From Odontesthes bonariensis (taxonomy: Eukaryota > Chordata > Actinopteri > Atheriniformes > Atherinopsidae), in NCBI RefSeq assembly GCF_027942865.1, contig NC_134525.1, positions 21,823,657-21,887,656 of the forward strand: a stretch of DNA of 64,000 bases, written 5' to 3'. The translations under genes and the position numbers were made by a program. The first letter of the stretch is position 1. Every line of letters starts with the position of its first letter. The notes under the pieces were generated by a model. It ran no database searches, had not been told where the DNA came from, and saw only the letters and a list, made by a program, of their open reading frames with translations. This document shows, in pieces, positions 60,621 through 64,000 of the stretch.

Positions 60621-63600
60621 CCCTCTAAATAGATTTTTTTGTTTTGTTTATCTATTTCTATGTGCATTATCTTCGTGTTAATCTATTTTGTTTTATTTTG
60701 TTTTCTCAAGTGAACAATATGAGGCATAGTGATTTAGTGAATAGATTTCATAATTCAGTTTAATAAACATAAAATGTTATTTTATGTATTCATCTTCAGT
60801 GCTGCGTTTTTTCTTTCTTTTAATCAACTCTTGTGCAGAAAAATCTGTTTTATCAACAGGATTTGGTTGAATGTGAAAGATCCACATGCTCCATGGCTTT
60901 ATATAGCACATATTCCTTGAGGCAGTTTTCCATACGCTGCCCTCTTTTTGTGTCGTCTAGCTCTTTAGAACTGTCTGTTTTAATCAATGTGAAGGCATAA
61001 AGAATGCCTAAAGAAAATAAAGAAATAGTTTTGCATTTGCCTGACATTGTTCTCTGGTTAAACACATGGCTGGACCTCTGTAATCATTAAGCCATGTAAT
61101 ACCAGTGAGATCATTTCCATGTTTTCAGAACTTCTGGAAGTCAAGTGAAAGCACGCACGACTTCATCACAACATGCCACTCCATTTAAGACAAAGTCCAA
61201 TTAATTTTCTTTCATTCATTGCATACTTGGTATATATCATATAGCGTCCTATGTTCAAACAAAATACTAACAACTGGATCTACAAATGCAATTATTTGAC
61301 TTTTGATCATAAAATATAATTTGTGGGATTTTCAGCACACAATATTCTACAAAATACATGTGTAAAGGGATGCTAACTATCCTCACTAACCCTCTGGTAT
61401 CATACACTGCACAGCCTGTAAAGACCTTTGATGCAAACGTGTAATGGTGATATTAGACTGTGTGTTAAATAACCTGTGCTCATTTTTGTTTGCAACGTGG
61501 GAATAATCAGTAGATTTATAAGGTTAATATTTGTTTATTCAAATAATTTGCCAATAAAGTCACTGGATTAGCTTACTCCAAGTGAAGCCAGTTTTGCTAT
61601 AAAGCTTAATAGATTTCTTAAAGAATAGAGAGGTACACTGTTAATACCTTGAGCGTTCATCTTACAGTCACTGTAGTTTAGGTAATTTGTCTTGTTTTCA
61701 CATTATTAATACTGTATTCTCACTTTCTTACATTATAAGCTGTTATCTGCTTGTTTTGCCATGAAGCCGTCACTTATCCTTTTCTCCTACTTTACATTAA
61801 CAGCTTGATAACAGTTGTGCTTAGTTTTGTATCATGTGTTTCACCGAGATGCTGTAAAAGTAACAACAGTATGATTTATCTTTTGAATTGTTATACTTCA
61901 CTCCAATATACAGTATGCTTGCATATAAATGTGCAATCCTTTACTTCTCCAAAAGTACAATGGTATGATGAGTATGAATATGCTAAAAACTATTGTGTTC
62001 AGATTTATGGTCATTTTACTGCGATGTGCTATACAGCTACAACTGGATAATTACTGTCTGCTACTTATTTTTGATTTGGTGATAAATATTTTACAGTGAA
62101 TGTAATAACAGTGGAATATATAGAGATAATGCAGGCCCTAATTACAGGTTTTTAATAATATGGGCTGAATAAAAGCATGATACAAGATGATCTTGTCTGT
62201 TATACTTTTTTAAATACATTTAGACACATTCTAGATTGCATTTCGATCATTTTCTGTTCGCAATGTAAGCACTAATATTCAATGGCTTATGAAAATGCAG
62301 CTGTCGGTAATTGCAGAACCTAATTTTACTCTCATGTTTTGGTCATTGCATTTTCCATCCTCTGGGGGGAGCAGCTAGCTTAAAGTAAAATACCAAAATC
62401 TCCTTTCAACGCTCACATCTGTGCAGAAAACGCTTTGTGATTCTAATGAGACCGTACGAGTGACAGAGTTTTGCTTGGAAATAAAATAATTCTTAGAAAA
62501 TAATATGCACAGACAAAGTAACCCCTAGAGCGTATCAGTGTTTTCAACACAGGGCAGGATGTTTACAAATTAAATCTGACAACAAGAAGTGCTCGTCTCT
62601 ACTGGAGGAAAGAACATGTGTGGATTTATGAAAGTTGCTTTAATATCAAGAACTTCACAGACAGTACCAATACACGTCCTGCACAATGACAGCAGACAAA
62701 TCCAACATACAATATTAGATTTAGTGTGAGGACAGACTGAAAAGAAAAAGCAATGTATCGGTCACAGTGTGGCTTCTTGGATAACGTCCCTTACTATTTA
62801 TAAAGTGTTAGAACATCTGCGCTTTGTCTATTTTTATGTCTGTATACATGTGGCAACCTTTAATGACATTTTTAAAAGCACAAGTTTCTATATTCATCAA
62901 AGCTAAAGTTGTACTCCAATGAATTTGTACATATTTTACATAATACAGTCTGTTTGCAGTACATTCAAAACAACAGTACAGTCCATCAAGCATATACGGC
63001 TGCTGATCTTGCCTTTTAATTCACAGCAAAGATGATTGACATGCTACAAGTATAGTTTATTTAAATATGATTCTTGTGCAAAGATATTTATTTTCATAAT
63101 CTATACAAAATATTTCATACACATAACCATACTGTACAGGTGTTAGTATATATTGTATGTGTACAGCTTGTCCAGACAACTGTTCATGTGTTTTGTTTGC
63201 ACAATTACAGCATGACAGGACTATGTGTGATCACTGTAAAAGCCATACACAGCACATATGGTAAGTTAATCGTATCACATATATTTAACAATGTATCAGT
63301 CTGGACACAAGTCCAGGATCAGAACTGATAGAGAGCCCTCTGTCAAATTTTAAATGCACATTCAAGTCCAGGATTTCCACATTTACCTTTACTCATTGAT
63401 ACACTTGCCGTGACGCAGCTGGAGGTTGCCTATTTTTAACCTTCCACTGACTCTGATACAACTTCAAAGACCGCCGTGAGTCAGTTCACTCACACTGTGC
63501 TCAATCAGCACCATTCACAGACTTCGCGGAGGTGAAAAAGCTTTTTTGCACATGTCTGTAAGTGGCGTGTCATGCAACTACCACTGACATGTTTGAAGTT

Positions 63601-64000
63601 TTTTAAAGAAAGAACAATCTTTCATACATGAAGTGTGTTCGACCCCAGCCAGTCATCACTCCTGCTGCAACAAACATGTTATCCTGGACTGTTAAAGGCA
63701 CTTTTGGAAAATATCAAATTATAAAAGAAAATGATGGGAATGATAAACATATGAGAAAGATGTACTTTGTACCATATTCAATCAATCTCTTGCTTCTTTT
63801 TCCTTTAAAAACTCAACAGTTCTCCTCAGAATCACGGACATCATGACTTCTTATTCAATATTGTAATGATTATTTTTACAAGTGATTAATCTGCTGAATA
63901 TTTTCACAAAAAAATTGATCAATACACGTTTTCTCACAGCAGACTACTGTCACATCAGGAAATGCACAGGTGCAATAAATAACTTTGTTCATGGCTCAGT
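60621..64000. other. AT-rich DNA, no supported gene
   Basis: No frame here has good splice context, composition bias or recognisable protein similarity. The stretch at about 62630-64000 has the even, AT-rich character of a long 3' UTR and a minus-strand ATTAAA-type hexamer near 62638, so it may belong to a gene lying to the right on the minus strand. That cannot be tested within the window. Confidence 0.35.

Noticed and set aside
60853-61065. 70-codon minus-strand frame
   Set aside because: No recognised similarity, no supporting splice sites, and composition is like the surrounding AT-rich DNA.
61751-62050. 99-codon plus-strand frame
   Set aside because: Cys/Tyr/Ser-rich chance frame in AT-rich DNA, with no promoter, splice or family evidence.

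Overview
This window is vertebrate genomic DNA, almost certainly from a ray-finned (teleost) fish. The genes have many small exons with GT-AG introns, all five models have vertebrate orthologues or vertebrate-style structure, and the repeats (PIF/Harbinger, hAT and TTAA-type MITEs, L2/CR1-like LINEs, a tRNA-headed SINE ending in GGAT repeats) are typical of teleosts. Identification of the species group is inference.

Layout, left to right. (1) 1-1702: intergenic DNA with a GC-rich promoter-like block at about 640-900; it may be the 5' end of a minus-strand neighbour, and synteny suggests lpin2. (2) 1703-12711: a transposon nest of about 11 kb. The outer PIF/Harbinger element has matching 16-bp ends and a TTA target duplication. 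It holds a 287-bp-arm palindrome, a broken HARBI1-like transposase, remnants of a second gene, an L2/CR1-like LINE (itself hit by a second Harbinger), a foldback MITE (itself hit by a TTAA-type MITE), an L1 tail, and a SINE split by a hAT MITE. (3) 13653-14760: an unrecognised small five-exon minus-strand gene (about 202 aa). (4) 18485-44519: the complete coding region of myomesin-1 (myom1), minus strand, 37 coding exons that stay in phase (about 1622 aa), with an in-frame EH-type cassette exon. Its first coding intron holds an apparently intact piggyBac transposon with a 619-aa transposase. (5) 50188-51444: a non-muscle/smooth-muscle myosin regulatory light chain (MYL12 type), plus strand, head-to-head with myom1. 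(6) 53993-57329: a FASTK-family mitochondrial RNA protein, most like FASTKD3, plus strand. (7) 57843-60475: ESCRT-III subunit chmp5, minus strand, tail-to-tail with fastkd3. (8) 60.6-64 kb: AT-rich DNA with no supported gene.

The myom1-MYL12 pairing matches the mammalian arrangement around MYOM1/MYL12A, which supports orthology. Myom1 crosslinks myosin filaments at the sarcomeric M-band, and the regulatory light chain controls non-muscle myosin II. Fastkd3 and chmp5 are housekeeping genes with no functional link to these. No CRISPR, operon or other prokaryotic feature is present. The most notable items are the potentially autonomous piggyBac copy in myom1, the near-perfect 0.6-kb palindrome inside the Harbinger element, the layered transposon nest, and the unidentified small gene between the nest and myom1.
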